A stretch of DNA of 64,000 nt, from contig JADZAQ010000082.1 of the NCBI GenBank assembly GCA_020852555.1, forward strand, positions 25,372 through 89,371, written 5' to 3'. The stretch is from Burkholderiales bacterium (GTDB taxonomy: Bacteria; Pseudomonadota; Gammaproteobacteria; Burkholderiales; Casimicrobiaceae). The notes beneath the pieces are model-generated. The model was not told where the DNA came from and made no database searches. It was given only the letters and a program-made list of their open reading frames with translations. Below, in pieces: positions 51,200-59,955 of the stretch (the first letter of the stretch is position 1; every line of letters begins with the position of its first letter). The position numbers and the translations under genes were made by a program.

Positions 51200-52099
51200 A
51201 TGCCCAGAACGAACGATTTGTCCGACCTCATCGCGCGCGCCGAGGCCGTACTGGTCCGCGTCGAGGCGCTGCTGCCGCCGACCACCCCCGATCCCGACTG
51301 GCGCAAGACCACCGCCGCCCGCTGGCGCAAGCGCAACGGGCGCGGCGCCCTTCAGGGCGTCGATCACCCGCACGCGATTCGCGTCACCGACCTCGTCGCG
51401 GTCGACGACCAGCGCCAGCGCATCGACGCCAATACGCGCCAGTTCGTGGCGGGACTGCCCGCCAACAACGTGCTGCTCACCGGGTCGCGCGGCACCGGCA
51501 AGTCGTCGCTCGTCAAGGCGATGCTCGCGAAGTATGCAGCCAAGGGGCTGCGCCTGATCGAGGTCGACAAGGACGATCTCGTCGACCTGCCCGACATCGC
51601 CGAGCGCGTCGCCGGCCAGCCGTATCGCTTCGTGATCTTCTGCGACGACCTCACGTTCGACGCCGGCGAAGCCGGTTACAAGGCGCTCAAGGTGATGCTC
51701 GACGGGTCGGTCGCGGGCGGGGCGCCCAACGTCCTCGTCTACGCCACCTCGAATCGGCGACACCTCCTGCCCGAGTATTTCATCGAGAACCTCGAGACGC
51801 GACACGTCGGCGAGGAGGTGCATCCCGGCGAATCGGTCGAGGAGAAGATCTCGCTCTCCGAGCGCTTCGGGTTGTGGATCTCCTTCTATCCATTCTCGCA
51901 GGACGACTATCTCGCCGCGGTCGATGCCTGGCTCGCGCACTTCGGCATCGTGCCGGCGGCGAGCGCCAAGGCCCGCGAAGTGCGTACCCGCGAGGCGTTG
52001 CAGTGGGCGCTGGGCCGCGGCTCGCGCAGCGGCCGCGCGGCGTGGCAGTTCGCGAAGAACTACGCCGGCGCGCAGGCGCTCAAGGCCCGGCGCGCGTGA
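51200..52099 (+). CDS. DUF815 family AAA ATPase
   Basis: A 299-residue P-loop protein. The Walker A motif is LLTGSRGTGKSSLVKAML (about residues 94-111) and Walker B is probably FVIFCDDLTFD; a sensor-like VYATSNRRHLLPEY follows. It belongs to DUF815, a conserved ATPase family of unknown function found next to argJ and mutT in many betaproteobacteria. The ATG 51200 is 50 bp after argJ. Its stop overlaps the MutT-ThiE gene as GTGA, so the two are probably translated together. Confidence 0.88.
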   Translation: MPRTNDLSDLIARAEAVLVRVEALLPPTTPDPDWRKTTAARWRKRNGRGALQGVDHPHAIRVTDLVAVDDQRQRIDANTRQFVAGLPANNVLLTGSRGTGKSSLVKAMLAKYAAKGLRLIEVDKDDLVDLPDIAERVAGQPYRFVIFCDDLTFDAGEAGYKALKVMLDGSVAGGAPNVLVYATSNRRHLLPEYFIENLETRHVGEEVHPGESVEEKISLSERFGLWISFYPFSQDDYLAAVDAWLAHFGIVPAASAKAREVRTREALQWALGRGSRSGRAAWQFAKNYAGAQALKARRA

Positions 52100-53046
52100 G
52101 CGGTGCCGTCGTCCGGGTGGCTGCGGCGGTGCTGCTGCGGCCCGACGGCCGCGTCCTGCTCGCCCAGCGTCCGCCCGGCAAGCCCTACGCGGGGTACTGG
52201 GAATTTCCGGGCGGCAAGCTCGAGCCGGACGAGACGCCGCGCGCGGCACTCGATCGCGAGCTCGCCGAGGAGCTCGGCATCGCCGTGATCCATGCGAGCC
52301 CCTGGTTCGTCCAGGAATTCGTCTACCCGCACGCGCACGTCGAGCTCCATTTCTTCCGGGTCGACGCGTGGCGCGGCGAGCTCGTCGGTCACGACGGGCA
52401 GGCCTTCGCCTGGCAAGTGCCGGGACGCTACGACGTGGCTCCGTTGTTGCCCGCCAATACGCGCATCCTCGAAGCGCTCGAACTGCCGCCGGTGTACGGC
52501 ATCACCAACGCGGAAGACGGCGACGAGGCGAGCTTCCTCGCCGAAGTCGACCGCGCCTTCGCGCGCGGCCTGCGGCTCGTGCAGGTGCGCGACAAATCGT
52601 GGCCGCTCGTGCGGCGCCTGGCGCTGGCGCGCGAGGTGCTCGTGCGGGCGCGCCGTCATGGTGCGCGCGTGCTGTGGAACGGCTCGGTCGACGAGGCGCG
52701 TCGCGCCGGCTGCGACGGCGTCCACTGGACCGCGGCGGCGCTGCGGGCGGCGACCGCTCGTCCCGGTGATCTCCTCTGCGCGGCGTCGTGTCACGACGCC
52801 GCCGAGATTGCCCGCGCCGGTGAGCTCGCGCTCGATTTCGCCGTGCTGGGCCCGGTGGCGCCCACCCCTACGCACCCGCAGGCGCCGCCGTTGGGGTGGG
52901 ACGCGTTCGCGCGCGTCGTCGCCGGCACGCGCGTCCCCGTGTACGCGCTGGGTGGCCTGGGCCGCGCCGACCTCGCGATCGCCATCGACCACGGCGCGCA
53001 CGGCGTCGCGCTGCGTCGCGCGGCGTGGCGCGACCCAGCGGACTGA
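52096..53046 (+). CDS. MutT (Nudix) hydrolase fused to a ThiE-like domain
   Basis: A 316-residue two-domain protein. Residues 1-130 are a MutT-type Nudix hydrolase with a complete Nudix box at about 40-62 (GKLEPDETPRAALDRELAEE then LGI), likely to remove 8-oxo-dGTP. Residues 140-316 form a TIM barrel like thiamine phosphate synthase (VQVRDKSW, DGVHWTAAALR, FAVLGPVAPTPTHP, VYALGGLG). In such fusions the ThiE domain has often lost key residues, and its activity is uncertain here. GTG 52096 overlaps the DUF815 gene by 4 bp. Only 3 bp separate its stop from the convergent DUF488 gene. Confidence 0.9.
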   Translation: MSGAVVRVAAAVLLRPDGRVLLAQRPPGKPYAGYWEFPGGKLEPDETPRAALDRELAEELGIAVIHASPWFVQEFVYPHAHVELHFFRVDAWRGELVGHDGQAFAWQVPGRYDVAPLLPANTRILEALELPPVYGITNAEDGDEASFLAEVDRAFARGLRLVQVRDKSWPLVRRLALAREVLVRARRHGARVLWNGSVDEARRAGCDGVHWTAAALRAATARPGDLLCAASCHDAAEIARAGELALDFAVLGPVAPTPTHPQAPPLGWDAFARVVAGTRVPVYALGGLGRADLAIAIDHGAHGVALRRAAWRDPAD

Positions 53047-53049
53047 ACG

Positions 53050-53592
53050 TCACGCGCCGCGCGGCGCGGGATAGACGACCGTCGCATCGTCGCGGATCAC
53101 CGCGCCCGGCGTGAGGCGTGCGGGCTCGAGCCGGCCTTCGCCCATGACGTGGAAGACGCCCTCGCCGTGCGCGAGGAGATGGTCGGCGACGATGCGCCGA
53201 TGGCAGCGCCACCAGACGGCTTCGGCGCACATCACCGCACAGCGCCGCGTGTGGCCCACCGCGAGCAGGTGCGCGAACCCCACGCGAAAGGATTCCGACA
53301 GCGCGTAATCGGCGTAGTTGTGGAAGCTCGCATTCGTCCAGTAGCCGTTGGTCTCGGGCGCGACCGCGTGCGCCTTGCCGCGCAGGCCGCCGAGAGCGGC
53401 CAGGTGCTCGTAACCGATACCGACATCCGCGAGCACCGCGGGCAGCGTATCCGCGTTGAACTGCGGATTGGTGCGCGAGCGCGGCACGGTCCGGATGTCG
53501 GCGAGGAAGGCGACGTCGACACCACGCAGCAGCGCGACGAATGCGTCGAGGCCGCGCGTGGAATGGCCGATGGTGAAGAAGGGGTGCGCCAG
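53050..53592 (-). CDS. DUF488 family protein with apparent CTG start
   Basis: The conserved DUF488 N-terminus is encoded: after CTG at 53592 the frame reads LAHPFFTIGHSTRGLDAF, then VALLRGVDVAFLADIRTVPR, and continues SRTNPQFN to the stop at 53050 (180 residues). No ATG, GTG or TTG exists upstream of the conserved GHSTR block, and the first GTG (53487) would delete about 35 conserved residues. GAGAGG lies seven bases before the CTG as a ribosome binding site. CTG start is therefore the simplest reading; a mutated start (broken gene) is the alternative. Later motifs include CAEAVWWRCHRRIVADHL, with the family's C-x-E-x5-C-H-R. Function unknown. Confidence 0.75.
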   Translation of the reverse strand: MAHPFFTIGHSTRGLDAFVALLRGVDVAFLADIRTVPRSRTNPQFNADTLPAVLADVGIGYEHLAALGGLRGKAHAVAPETNGYWTNASFHNYADYALSESFRVGFAHLLAVGHTRRCAVMCAEAVWWRCHRRIVADHLLAHGEGVFHVMGEGRLEPARLTPGAVIRDDATVVYPAPRGA

Positions 53593-53636
53593 CCGTGGGC
53601 CTCTCGGGCAGGGGTGCGGACGGTCGCGGGCGCCGG

Positions 53637-53855
53637 TCAGCGCGGCGGCAGGCGGGTGAGCGCGTGGCCCTTGTGCGCGGCGACGTGGTCGGTCCGGTCG
53701 CTCTTGATCTCGTACTGCGGATCCTCGATCGACGCGTGGTGCACGTAGCCCTTCCAGTCGAAATCGGCGGTGTGGATCGCGATGATGGTCCCCGACACCC
53801 GGCCGGCCTCCGAATTCCAGCTCACGTGATCGCCGATCGCGAACCGCCTAGCCAT
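53637..53855 (-). CDS. DUF2945 (hypervirulence-associated TUDOR domain) protein
   Basis: A 72-residue small protein that is almost entirely one domain: IGDHVSWNSEAGRVSGTII, then KGYVHHASIEDPQYEIKSD and TDHVAAHKG. This pattern is the DUF2945 family, whose members are common in soil proteobacteria; their biochemical role is not known. The ATG at 53855 overlaps the stop of the upstream YeaO-like gene by 8 bp, so both are on one transcript. The next gene (DUF488) starts 44 bp later. Confidence 0.88.
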   Translation of the reverse strand: MARRFAIGDHVSWNSEAGRVSGTIIAIHTADFDWKGYVHHASIEDPQYEIKSDRTDHVAAHKGHALTRLPPR

Positions 53856-54240
53856 CGTGCGCCTTCTTGCCGTCGTGCAGGAGCACGTCCTGCAACACGA
53901 CCGCGTCGTTGTGCTCGGCGTCGTGCGCGCTGTAGACGAGCGTGACCACCTGCTTGTGCGCGAGCTCGCGCAGCCGGTCGAGGGCCGCGGCGTGCGCGTG
54001 CAATTCGGCGCGGTAGCGGCGCTGGAATTCCGCCCAGCGCGCCGGATCGTGGCCGAACCATTGGCGCAGTTCGGTGCTGGGCGCGATGTCCTTCAGCCAC
54101 TCGTCGAGCGCGGCCTCCGTCTTGCTCAAGCCGCGCGGCCACAGGCGGTCGATGAGGATGCGCATGCCGTCGTCGGGCGACGCGGGCTCGTAGGCGCGCT
54201 TGAGGCGAAGGTGCGCGGCGGGAAATGTCGATCTGGCCAT
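53848..54240 (-). CDS. YeaO-like DUF488 protein
   Basis: A 130-residue protein of the YeaO branch of DUF488. Typical stretches are LKRAYEPASPDDGMRILIDR, LWPRGLSKTEAALDEWLKDI, APSTELRQWFGHDP and VVTLVYSAHDAEHNDAVVL. Start: ATG 54240 is preceded by a perfect AGGAGG, which decides against the longer frame. The function is unknown. It is distantly related to the other DUF488 protein two genes downstream. This gene, the DUF2945 gene and that one form a small cluster that separates thiE from yacG. Confidence 0.88.
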   Translation of the reverse strand: MARSTFPAAHLRLKRAYEPASPDDGMRILIDRLWPRGLSKTEAALDEWLKDIAPSTELRQWFGHDPARWAEFQRRYRAELHAHAAALDRLRELAHKQVVTLVYSAHDAEHNDAVVLQDVLLHDGKKAHDG

Positions 54241-54325
54241 GGGGCGATCCTCCTGGGAGGCGCGCGGCGGCGCGGGGCCCCGGGCCACGACGCGGCACGC
54301 GCCGCGCAAAGGGCGCGACCGGCGG

Positions 54326-54550
54326 CTAGTCGTCGCGCAACGGCGGCGGCGTATCGCCGCCGTCGTCACCCGGGTCCGGTGACTCTACACCCGGAATGCG
54401 GTAGCGCTCGGTTGCCCAGTCGCCGAGGTCGATGAGCTTGCAGCGCTCCGAGCAGAACGGACGCCAGCGCGACTGCGGCGCCCACGGCACCGGAGCGCCG
54501 CAGCGCGGGCAGGCGACGATGCGCGGCGTGCTGATCGACTCGGCCTTCAT
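54326..54550 (-). CDS. yacG: DNA gyrase inhibitor YacG
   Basis: A 74-residue zinc protein with the pattern CPRCG ... FCSERCK, i.e. C-x2-C then C-x3-C, and the conserved [19 protein letters not shown] block. YacG binds GyrB and blocks DNA binding by gyrase in E. coli. The C-terminal tail is acidic and Pro/Gly-rich. It follows zapD by 13 bp, and belongs to the coaE-zapD-yacG order found in many proteobacteria. Confidence 0.93.
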   Translation of the reverse strand: MKAESISTPRIVACPRCGAPVPWAPQSRWRPFCSERCKLIDLGDWATERYRIPGVESPDPGDDGGDTPPPLRDD

Positions 54551-54563
54551 CCGTACGGGCGCG

Positions 54564-55322
54564 CTACAGGTTGCAGAAGACGAGCTCGAACTCGACGTCG
54601 CGATCGTAGAGCGTGCCGCGGTCCATGCCCGAGACGCCGATGAAGCGGATGTTGAGCGCGTACTTGTTGGCGCTGATCTCCGGCACGCAGGCGTGGTCGC
54701 TGGCGAGCGTGAGGCGCAGGAGCTGGGCGACCTTGGTCGTGGTCAGCATGAGCTGGAAGGCACCGCGGTGCGCGACGTGCCGGCTCGCCCGGCCGTTGTC
54801 GCGCAGGAGGCGCAGGACGATCGCGATGCCGGCACGGATCGCCGTGAACGGCTCGATCCAGCCCGCAAGAGCGTGGCGCCGTACCGCCGCCTCCTGATGC
54901 AGCCACCAATGGTACGCCGGCAGGTCGAACTCGCACACGCCGCCCGGTATCGCCGTGCGCTGCTTGATCGCCATCAACCACTCGTTGTCGCGCAGGTGCG
55001 TGCCGACCTTGCCGGTCTGCGCGAGGAGTTGCGCATTGACGGCATCGATTTGCTCGAGCAGCTCGGCCAGCGCGCGCTGGTCGATTTGCGGATTCTGGCG
55101 CAGCGGTCCCAGGACCTGTCGCTGGCGCTCGAGTTCCTGGAGGAGGTCGGTCTTCAGGTCGGCGCGCGCCGCGACGTCGGTGATCTCGAACAGCGCCAGC
55201 AGCGCCGCGTGGTGATCGAGGGCGGCATCCTGCGCCGCGAAGTGGGACACGCGCGTGAAGAGATCCTCGAGGCGCATCAACGTGCGCACTCGCTCGTTCA
55301 ACGGATGCTCGTAGCGGATCAC
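54564..55322 (-). CDS. zapD: Cell division protein ZapD
   Basis: A 252-residue cytoplasmic protein with an alpha-helical first half and a beta-rich second half. It cross-links FtsZ filaments through the FtsZ tail peptide. Family features are [19 protein letters not shown] at the start, [15 protein letters not shown] in the middle, and the ending FELVFCNL. Start GTG 55322 aligns with the usual MI-YE-PLNER beginning, although no ribosome binding site is evident. Its partner FtsZ is encoded at 43-44 kb. Confidence 0.93.
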   Translation of the reverse strand: MIRYEHPLNERVRTLMRLEDLFTRVSHFAAQDAALDHHAALLALFEITDVAARADLKTDLLQELERQRQVLGPLRQNPQIDQRALAELLEQIDAVNAQLLAQTGKVGTHLRDNEWLMAIKQRTAIPGGVCEFDLPAYHWWLHQEAAVRRHALAGWIEPFTAIRAGIAIVLRLLRDNGRASRHVAHRGAFQLMLTTTKVAQLLRLTLASDHACVPEISANKYALNIRFIGVSGMDRGTLYDRDVEFELVFCNL

Positions 55323-55383
55323 CTGGGATGACGGGGCCGATGGGTGTTGCCTGGCGCCATTGTCCGGGGAACGGGCGGTCGGT

Positions 55384-55995
55384 TCAAGGCCGCAGTCTTC
55401 GCGCGAGGTCGAGATAGCGCCGGTGCAGCCGCGCCACTTGCGGTTCGATCGCTTCCGGGAGGCCGCTGTTGTCGACGACGTCGTCGGCCTGCGCGAGACG
55501 CGCGTCGCGTCCGAGTTGCGTCGCCATGATGGCGCGAACCTCCGCCGCGGTGAGCCCGCTGCGCGCCATCACGCGCCGGACCTGCTCGTCCTCCGGACAG
55601 TCGATCACCAGCACCCGTTGCGCGAGCCGGCGCGCATTGCCGCGCTCCAGCAGCAGCGGCACGACGACGAGACCGTAAGGGCCCGTGAAGCTTGCGACGT
55701 CGGCACGCAGGCGGTCCGCGATCAGGGGATGCAACATCGCCTCGAGTCGCGCCCGCGCCGCTTCGTCGCCGAAGACCTGCCGGCGCAGCGCGGCGCGATC
55801 GAGGTCGCCGCCGGGTCCGAGCACGCCCGGCCCGAAGGCCGCGACCACCGCGGCGTACCCCGGTGCATCGCGGGCGGTGATCGCGTGCGCGGCCAGGTCG
55901 GCGTCGGCGATCTCGACGCCGAGTGCCGCGAAGGCGTTCGCCACCGCCGACTTCCCGCTGCCGATGCCGCCGGTGAGGCCGACGACGTAGCTCAT
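55384..55995 (-). CDS. coaE: Dephospho-CoA kinase
   Basis: A 203-residue P-loop kinase for the last step of coenzyme A synthesis. The Walker A motif is GLTGGIGSGKS at 6-16, followed by DADLAAHAIT, LHPLIADRLR and the LID-region DEQVRRVMARSGL. The ATG at 55995 overlaps the pilD stop as ATGA, so it is translated from the pilus gene transcript. The upstream open frame is shadow of pilD. Length is normal for the family. Confidence 0.95.
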   Translation of the reverse strand: MSYVVGLTGGIGSGKSAVANAFAALGVEIADADLAAHAITARDAPGYAAVVAAFGPGVLGPGGDLDRAALRRQVFGDEAARARLEAMLHPLIADRLRADVASFTGPYGLVVVPLLLERGNARRLAQRVLVIDCPEDEQVRRVMARSGLTAAEVRAIMATQLGRDARLAQADDVVDNSGLPEAIEPQVARLHRRYLDLARRLRP

Positions 55996-56843
55996 CCGGC
56001 GGGGAAATAGACGCGAACCAGCGCGGGTCCGAAGAAGAGGGCGATCATGCCGGCGATCGCGAGGTAGGGTCCGAAAGCGAGCGGGACGTTGTGGTCGCGA
56101 CCCTTGACCACGACGAGCGTGATGCCGATGGCGGCGCCCACCAGCGACGAGCCCAGGACGATCATCGGCAGCGTCTTCCAGCCGAGCCACGCCCCGAGCG
56201 CCGCCAGGAGCTTGAAGTCGCCGTAACCCATCCCTTCCTTGCCGCGAACGAGCTTGAAGATCCAGTAGATGCTCCACAGCACGAGGTAGCCCGCCATCGC
56301 CCCGATCACCGCCTCCTGCAGCGGGACGAAGAGGCCGTGGAGGTTGGCGAGGAGGCCGCCCCACAAGAGCGGCAGCGTGAGGTCGTCGGGGAGGAGCTGG
56401 GTGTCGAAGTCGATGAAGGTGAGGGCGACGAGCGTCCACAGGAACGCGCACGCGGCAAGGCCCTGCCAGGTGGGCCCGAAGTGCCAGATCGCGAGCGCGG
56501 CGAATGCGCCGCCCAGGAGCTCGACCACCGGATAACGCGCCGGAATGCGCGCCTGGCAGCCCTTGCACTTGCCGCGCAAGGCGAGCCACGACACGACCGG
56601 CACGTTCTCGATGGCGGCGATGGCGTGGCCGCAGGCGGGGCACGCCGAACGTGGCGCCACGAGGTCGTAGCGCGGCGCGGACGCCGGCGTCTCGCCACGC
56701 AGCTCCGCGCACTGCTCCTGCCAGCCGCGCTCGAGCATCTTCGGCAGGCGGTGGATGACGACGTTGAGGAAGCTCCCCACGCACAGCCCCACCACGGCCG
56801 CGACCACCGTGGCGGCCACGGGATCGGCCAGCAACTGCAGCAT
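55992..56843 (-). CDS. pilD: Prepilin peptidase / N-methyltransferase PilD
   Basis: A 283-residue aspartic membrane protease with about eight membrane helices. It cleaves type IV prepilins and methylates the new N-terminus. The cytoplasmic loop has the four zinc cysteines (CPACGH and CKGCQ). The catalytic aspartates are in FIDFDTQLLPD and GMGYGDFKLLAALG (the GxGD motif). It lies 142 bp downstream of pilC and overlaps coaE by 4 bp. The gap to pilC holds a dispersed repeat. Confidence 0.96.
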   Translation of the reverse strand: MLQLLADPVAATVVAAVVGLCVGSFLNVVIHRLPKMLERGWQEQCAELRGETPASAPRYDLVAPRSACPACGHAIAAIENVPVVSWLALRGKCKGCQARIPARYPVVELLGGAFAALAIWHFGPTWQGLAACAFLWTLVALTFIDFDTQLLPDDLTLPLLWGGLLANLHGLFVPLQEAVIGAMAGYLVLWSIYWIFKLVRGKEGMGYGDFKLLAALGAWLGWKTLPMIVLGSSLVGAAIGITLVVVKGRDHNVPLAFGPYLAIAGMIALFFGPALVRVYFPAG

Positions 56844-56941
56844 CAGCGCGCGCGCTCCGGGCCAGCGCGACCGGCAGCGACGGCGGGCAGACGGCGCACG
56901 CTCACGTCAGCGGCGCCGGGCCGCCCCAAGCCGCTGACAAC

Positions 56942-56979
56942 GCCCCCTCCGGGGGCAGCGAGCGCAGCGAGCGTGGGGG
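56942..56979. repeat. GC-rich dispersed repeat in the pilC-pilD gap
   Basis: A hairpin GCCCCC-TCC-GGGGGC (56942-56956) is followed by two tandem copies of CAGCGAGCG (56956-56964 and 56965-56973) and a GGGGG run (56975-56979) that could pair with the C-run instead. From memory, very similar elements recur between genes in many Burkholderiales genomes. I saw no second copy in this window. Confidence 0.6.
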
Positions 56980-56985
56980 TCCACA

Positions 56986-58212
56986 CTAGACCACCGCGCC
57001 GAGCTTGAAGATCGGCAGGTACATCGCGACCACCAGGCCGCCGATGACGACCCCCAGGAAGACGATGATGATCGGCTCGAGGAGGCTCGACAGCGCGGCG
57101 ACCGCGTCGTCGACCTCGCGTTCGAAGTAGTCGGCGATCTTGCCCAGCATGTTGTCGAGCGAGCCCGATTCCTCGCCGATCTGCGTCATCTGCAGGACCA
57201 TGGTCGGGAAGAGCTGGGTGTTGGCCATCGCATTGGTGAGGCTGGTGCCGGTGGACACCTCGGTCTGGATCTTGCGCGTGGCCGCGACGTACACCGCGTT
57301 GCCCGAGGCGCCGCCGACCGCGTCGAGCGATTCGACGAGCGGCACGCCGGCGGCGAACATCGTCTGCAGCGTGCGCGTCCAGCGGGCGATCGTCGCCTTC
57401 TCGAGGATGGCGCCGATCACCGGCAGCTTCAGCATCAGGCGATCGGTGGTGTAGCGGAACGCCGCCGACCGTCGTCGCCCGGCGAAGAAGCCGAAGATCG
57501 CGCCGGCGATGATGAGCGCCACCAGCCACCACCAGACGACGACCCAGTCGGAGATCGCCATCACGATGAGTGTGGGCGCCGGCAGGTCGGCGCCGAAATT
57601 GGTGAACACCTTCTTGAACGCCGGGATCACCCACACCATGATGATCCACACCACGACGATGGCGACGGTGATGACCGAGATCGGATAGAAGAGCGCCGAC
57701 TTGATCTTGCCCTTGATGGCGAGGATCTTTTCCTTGTAGGTGGCGAGTCGCTCGAGGATCGCGTCGATGGTGCCGGACGCCTCGCCCGCCGCCACCAGGT
57801 TGCAGTAGAGCTGATCGAAGTGCTTGGGGTGCTCGCGGAACGCCTGCGCCATCGACGAGCCGGCCTCGATCTTGTTCTTGATGTCCATCATGAGCCGCGA
57901 GAAGCGCGGATTGCCGTGGCCGCGGGCGACGATCTCGAAGGCCTGGAGCAGCGGCACGCCGGCGCGCAGCATCGTGGCGAGTTGTCGCGTGAAGAACGCG
58001 ATGTCCTTGTCGACGATCTTCTTGCCGCCGCGGAACGTTTGCTTCTTGATCTTGGCGACGCGCACGCCCTGCCGCCGCAGGTTGGTGACGACCACGGTCT
58101 CGGAGGCGGCCCGCGCCTCGCCGCGCACCTGGCGGTTGCTGCGGTCGGTGCCTTCCCAGACGAAGGTGAATTCCTTGACGTCGCGGCGGGCGGCGGCGGT
58201 GGCGGTGGCCAT
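56986..58212 (-). CDS. pilC: Type IV pilus inner membrane platform protein PilC
   Basis: A 408-residue polytopic protein with two GspF domains. The first (about 75-195) includes FTRQLATMLRAGVPLLQAFE; the second (about 280-400) includes RTLQTMFAAGVPLVESLDAV and ends GLVVAMYLPIFKLGAVV. It is the platform on which the PilB and PilT motors act. The ATG 58212 has a strong AAGGAAGGA site upstream and is 18 bp after pilB. Gene order pilB-pilC-pilD is standard. Confidence 0.96.
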   Translation of the reverse strand: MATATAAARRDVKEFTFVWEGTDRSNRQVRGEARAASETVVVTNLRRQGVRVAKIKKQTFRGGKKIVDKDIAFFTRQLATMLRAGVPLLQAFEIVARGHGNPRFSRLMMDIKNKIEAGSSMAQAFREHPKHFDQLYCNLVAAGEASGTIDAILERLATYKEKILAIKGKIKSALFYPISVITVAIVVVWIIMVWVIPAFKKVFTNFGADLPAPTLIVMAISDWVVVWWWLVALIIAGAIFGFFAGRRRSAAFRYTTDRLMLKLPVIGAILEKATIARWTRTLQTMFAAGVPLVESLDAVGGASGNAVYVAATRKIQTEVSTGTSLTNAMANTQLFPTMVLQMTQIGEESGSLDNMLGKIADYFEREVDDAVAALSSLLEPIIIVFLGVVIGGLVVAMYLPIFKLGAVV

Positions 58213-58230
58213 GAGCGTCCTTCCTTCGTG

Positions 58231-59955
58231 CTACTCGTTGGTGATCGCTTCGATTTCCTCGAGCGAGGTCATGCCGGACTTCACCTTGAGCAAGCCCGAT
58301 TGCCGCAGGTCGCGCACGCCTTCCTTGCGTGCCTGCGCGGCGATGTCGAGCGCGTTGCCGTTGCGCATGATCACCTGGCGCATGTCCTCGGTGATCGGCA
58401 GGACCTGGTAGACCCCGACCCGGCCCTTGTAGCCGGTGCCTTTGCAGTGATCGCAGCCGACCGGCCCGTATGGGGTCCACGAGCCGTCGAGGTCGTCTTG
58501 TGTGAAGCCGGCGCGCAGCAGCGCCTCGGGTGGGATGTCCTCCGGCTTCTTGCAGTGCGTGCACAGCCGGCGGCCGAGCCGCTGCGCGGTGATGAGGATC
58601 ACCGACGAGGCGACGTTGAACGGCGCGACGCCCATGTTGAGAAGCCGCGTGAGCGTCGTCGGCGCGTCGTTGGTGTGCAGCGTGGAGAGCACGAGGTGGC
58701 CCGTCTGCGCCGCCTTGATCGCGATGTCGGCGGTCTCGAGGTCGCGAATTTCGCCGACCATGATGATGTCCGGATCCTGGCGCAGGAACGCCTTCAGCGC
58801 GACCGCGAAGGTGAGCCCCGCCTTGTCGTTGACGTTGACCTGGTTGACGCCGGCGAGCTGGATTTCCGCCGGATCCTCGGCGGTGGCGATGTTCACCCCC
58901 GGCTGGTTCAGGATATTGAGGCAGGTGTACAGCGACACCGTCTTGCCGCTGCCGGTCGGCCCGGTCACGAGGATCATGCCGTACGGCCGCTTGATCGCCT
59001 GCAGCAGCGCTTGCTGCTGGTCGGGCTCGTAGCCCAGCGCCTCGATGCCGAGCTTGATCCCCGACGAATCGAGGATACGCATCACGATCTTCTCGCCGTA
59101 GAGCGTCGGCAGGGTGGAGACGCGGAAGTCGATCGTCTTGGTCTTGTTGAGGACGATCTTCATGCGCCCGTCCTGCGGCACCCGCTTCTCGGAGATGTCG
59201 AGCTTGCTGATGACCTTGATGCGCGAGGCGACCCGATCCTTGATCGCGAGCGGCGGCTGCGCGATCTCGTTCAGGATGCCGTCGATGCGGTAGCGCACGC
59301 GATAGTAGCGCTCGTAGGGTTCGAAGTGGATGTCGGAGGCGCCGCTGGCGATCGCGTCGGTGAGGAGCTTCTGGATGTACTTGACGATCGGCGCATCCTC
59401 GACGTCGGCCTCGTCCTCGACCGAGGCGGAGGCTGGCGTGCCGGCTTCCTCGAGGCCGACCTCGAGGTCGTCGAGCTTGGCCATCTCCTTCAAGTTGGCG
59501 CCGCTCTGCTCGACGAGGCGGGCGATGGTCACCGTGAGCTTGTCGTCCTCGACGACGATCACCTCCGGCACCAGGTTGGTCTTGAAGCGGACCTCGTCGA
59601 GCGCCTGGAGATTGGCGGGATCGGAGGTCGCGACGTAGAGCTTGTTGCTGCGCTTGAACAGCGGCAGCACCCGGCGCGTCTGCGCCAGCTTGACGTCGAG
59701 CAGATCCTTCTGGATCTCATCGATGTCGAACGCCGCGAGGTCGAGCAGCGGCGTGCCGAAGGCGCGCGACGCGAAGACCGCGAGTTGCTGCGCGGTCATG
59801 CGCTTGCCGGCGAGGAGCTGCTCGACGAACGACACGCCGGCGCCATGCGCCTGCGTGTGCAGGGCCTCGGCCTCGTACTCGGTCATGAGCCCGCTCTGGG
59901 TGAGCGCGCGGGCAAGACCGCTGATGTTGCGCGTTGCGGCGGCGTGCGTGGCCAT
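58231..59955 (-). CDS. pilB: Type IV pilus assembly ATPase PilB
   Basis: A 574-residue secretion ATPase that powers pilus extension. The N-terminal MshEN-like domain (about 1-165) is followed by the catalytic part with Walker A GPTGSGKTVS, the Asp box (EDPAEIQLAGVNQVNVN), Walker B (LRQDPDIIMVGEIRD), the His box (LSTLHTNDAP) and the tetracysteine zinc site CTHCKKPED ... CDHCKGTGYKGR. All catalytic parts are intact. First gene of the pilBCD-coaE-zapD-yacG run. The gap before it has an AT-rich patch near 60075-60105 that probably holds its promoter. Confidence 0.97.
   Translation of the reverse strand: MATHAAATRNISGLARALTQSGLMTEYEAEALHTQAHGAGVSFVEQLLAGKRMTAQQLAVFASRAFGTPLLDLAAFDIDEIQKDLLDVKLAQTRRVLPLFKRSNKLYVATSDPANLQALDEVRFKTNLVPEVIVVEDDKLTVTIARLVEQSGANLKEMAKLDDLEVGLEEAGTPASASVEDEADVEDAPIVKYIQKLLTDAIASGASDIHFEPYERYYRVRYRIDGILNEIAQPPLAIKDRVASRIKVISKLDISEKRVPQDGRMKIVLNKTKTIDFRVSTLPTLYGEKIVMRILDSSGIKLGIEALGYEPDQQQALLQAIKRPYGMILVTGPTGSGKTVSLYTCLNILNQPGVNIATAEDPAEIQLAGVNQVNVNDKAGLTFAVALKAFLRQDPDIIMVGEIRDLETADIAIKAAQTGHLVLSTLHTNDAPTTLTRLLNMGVAPFNVASSVILITAQRLGRRLCTHCKKPEDIPPEALLRAGFTQDDLDGSWTPYGPVGCDHCKGTGYKGRVGVYQVLPITEDMRQVIMRNGNALDIAAQARKEGVRDLRQSGLLKVKSGMTSLEEIEAITNE

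Noticed and set aside
53485..53487. GTG start for the first DUF488 gene
   Set aside because: It would remove about 35 conserved N-terminal residues, including GHSTR, that are encoded in frame directly upstream.
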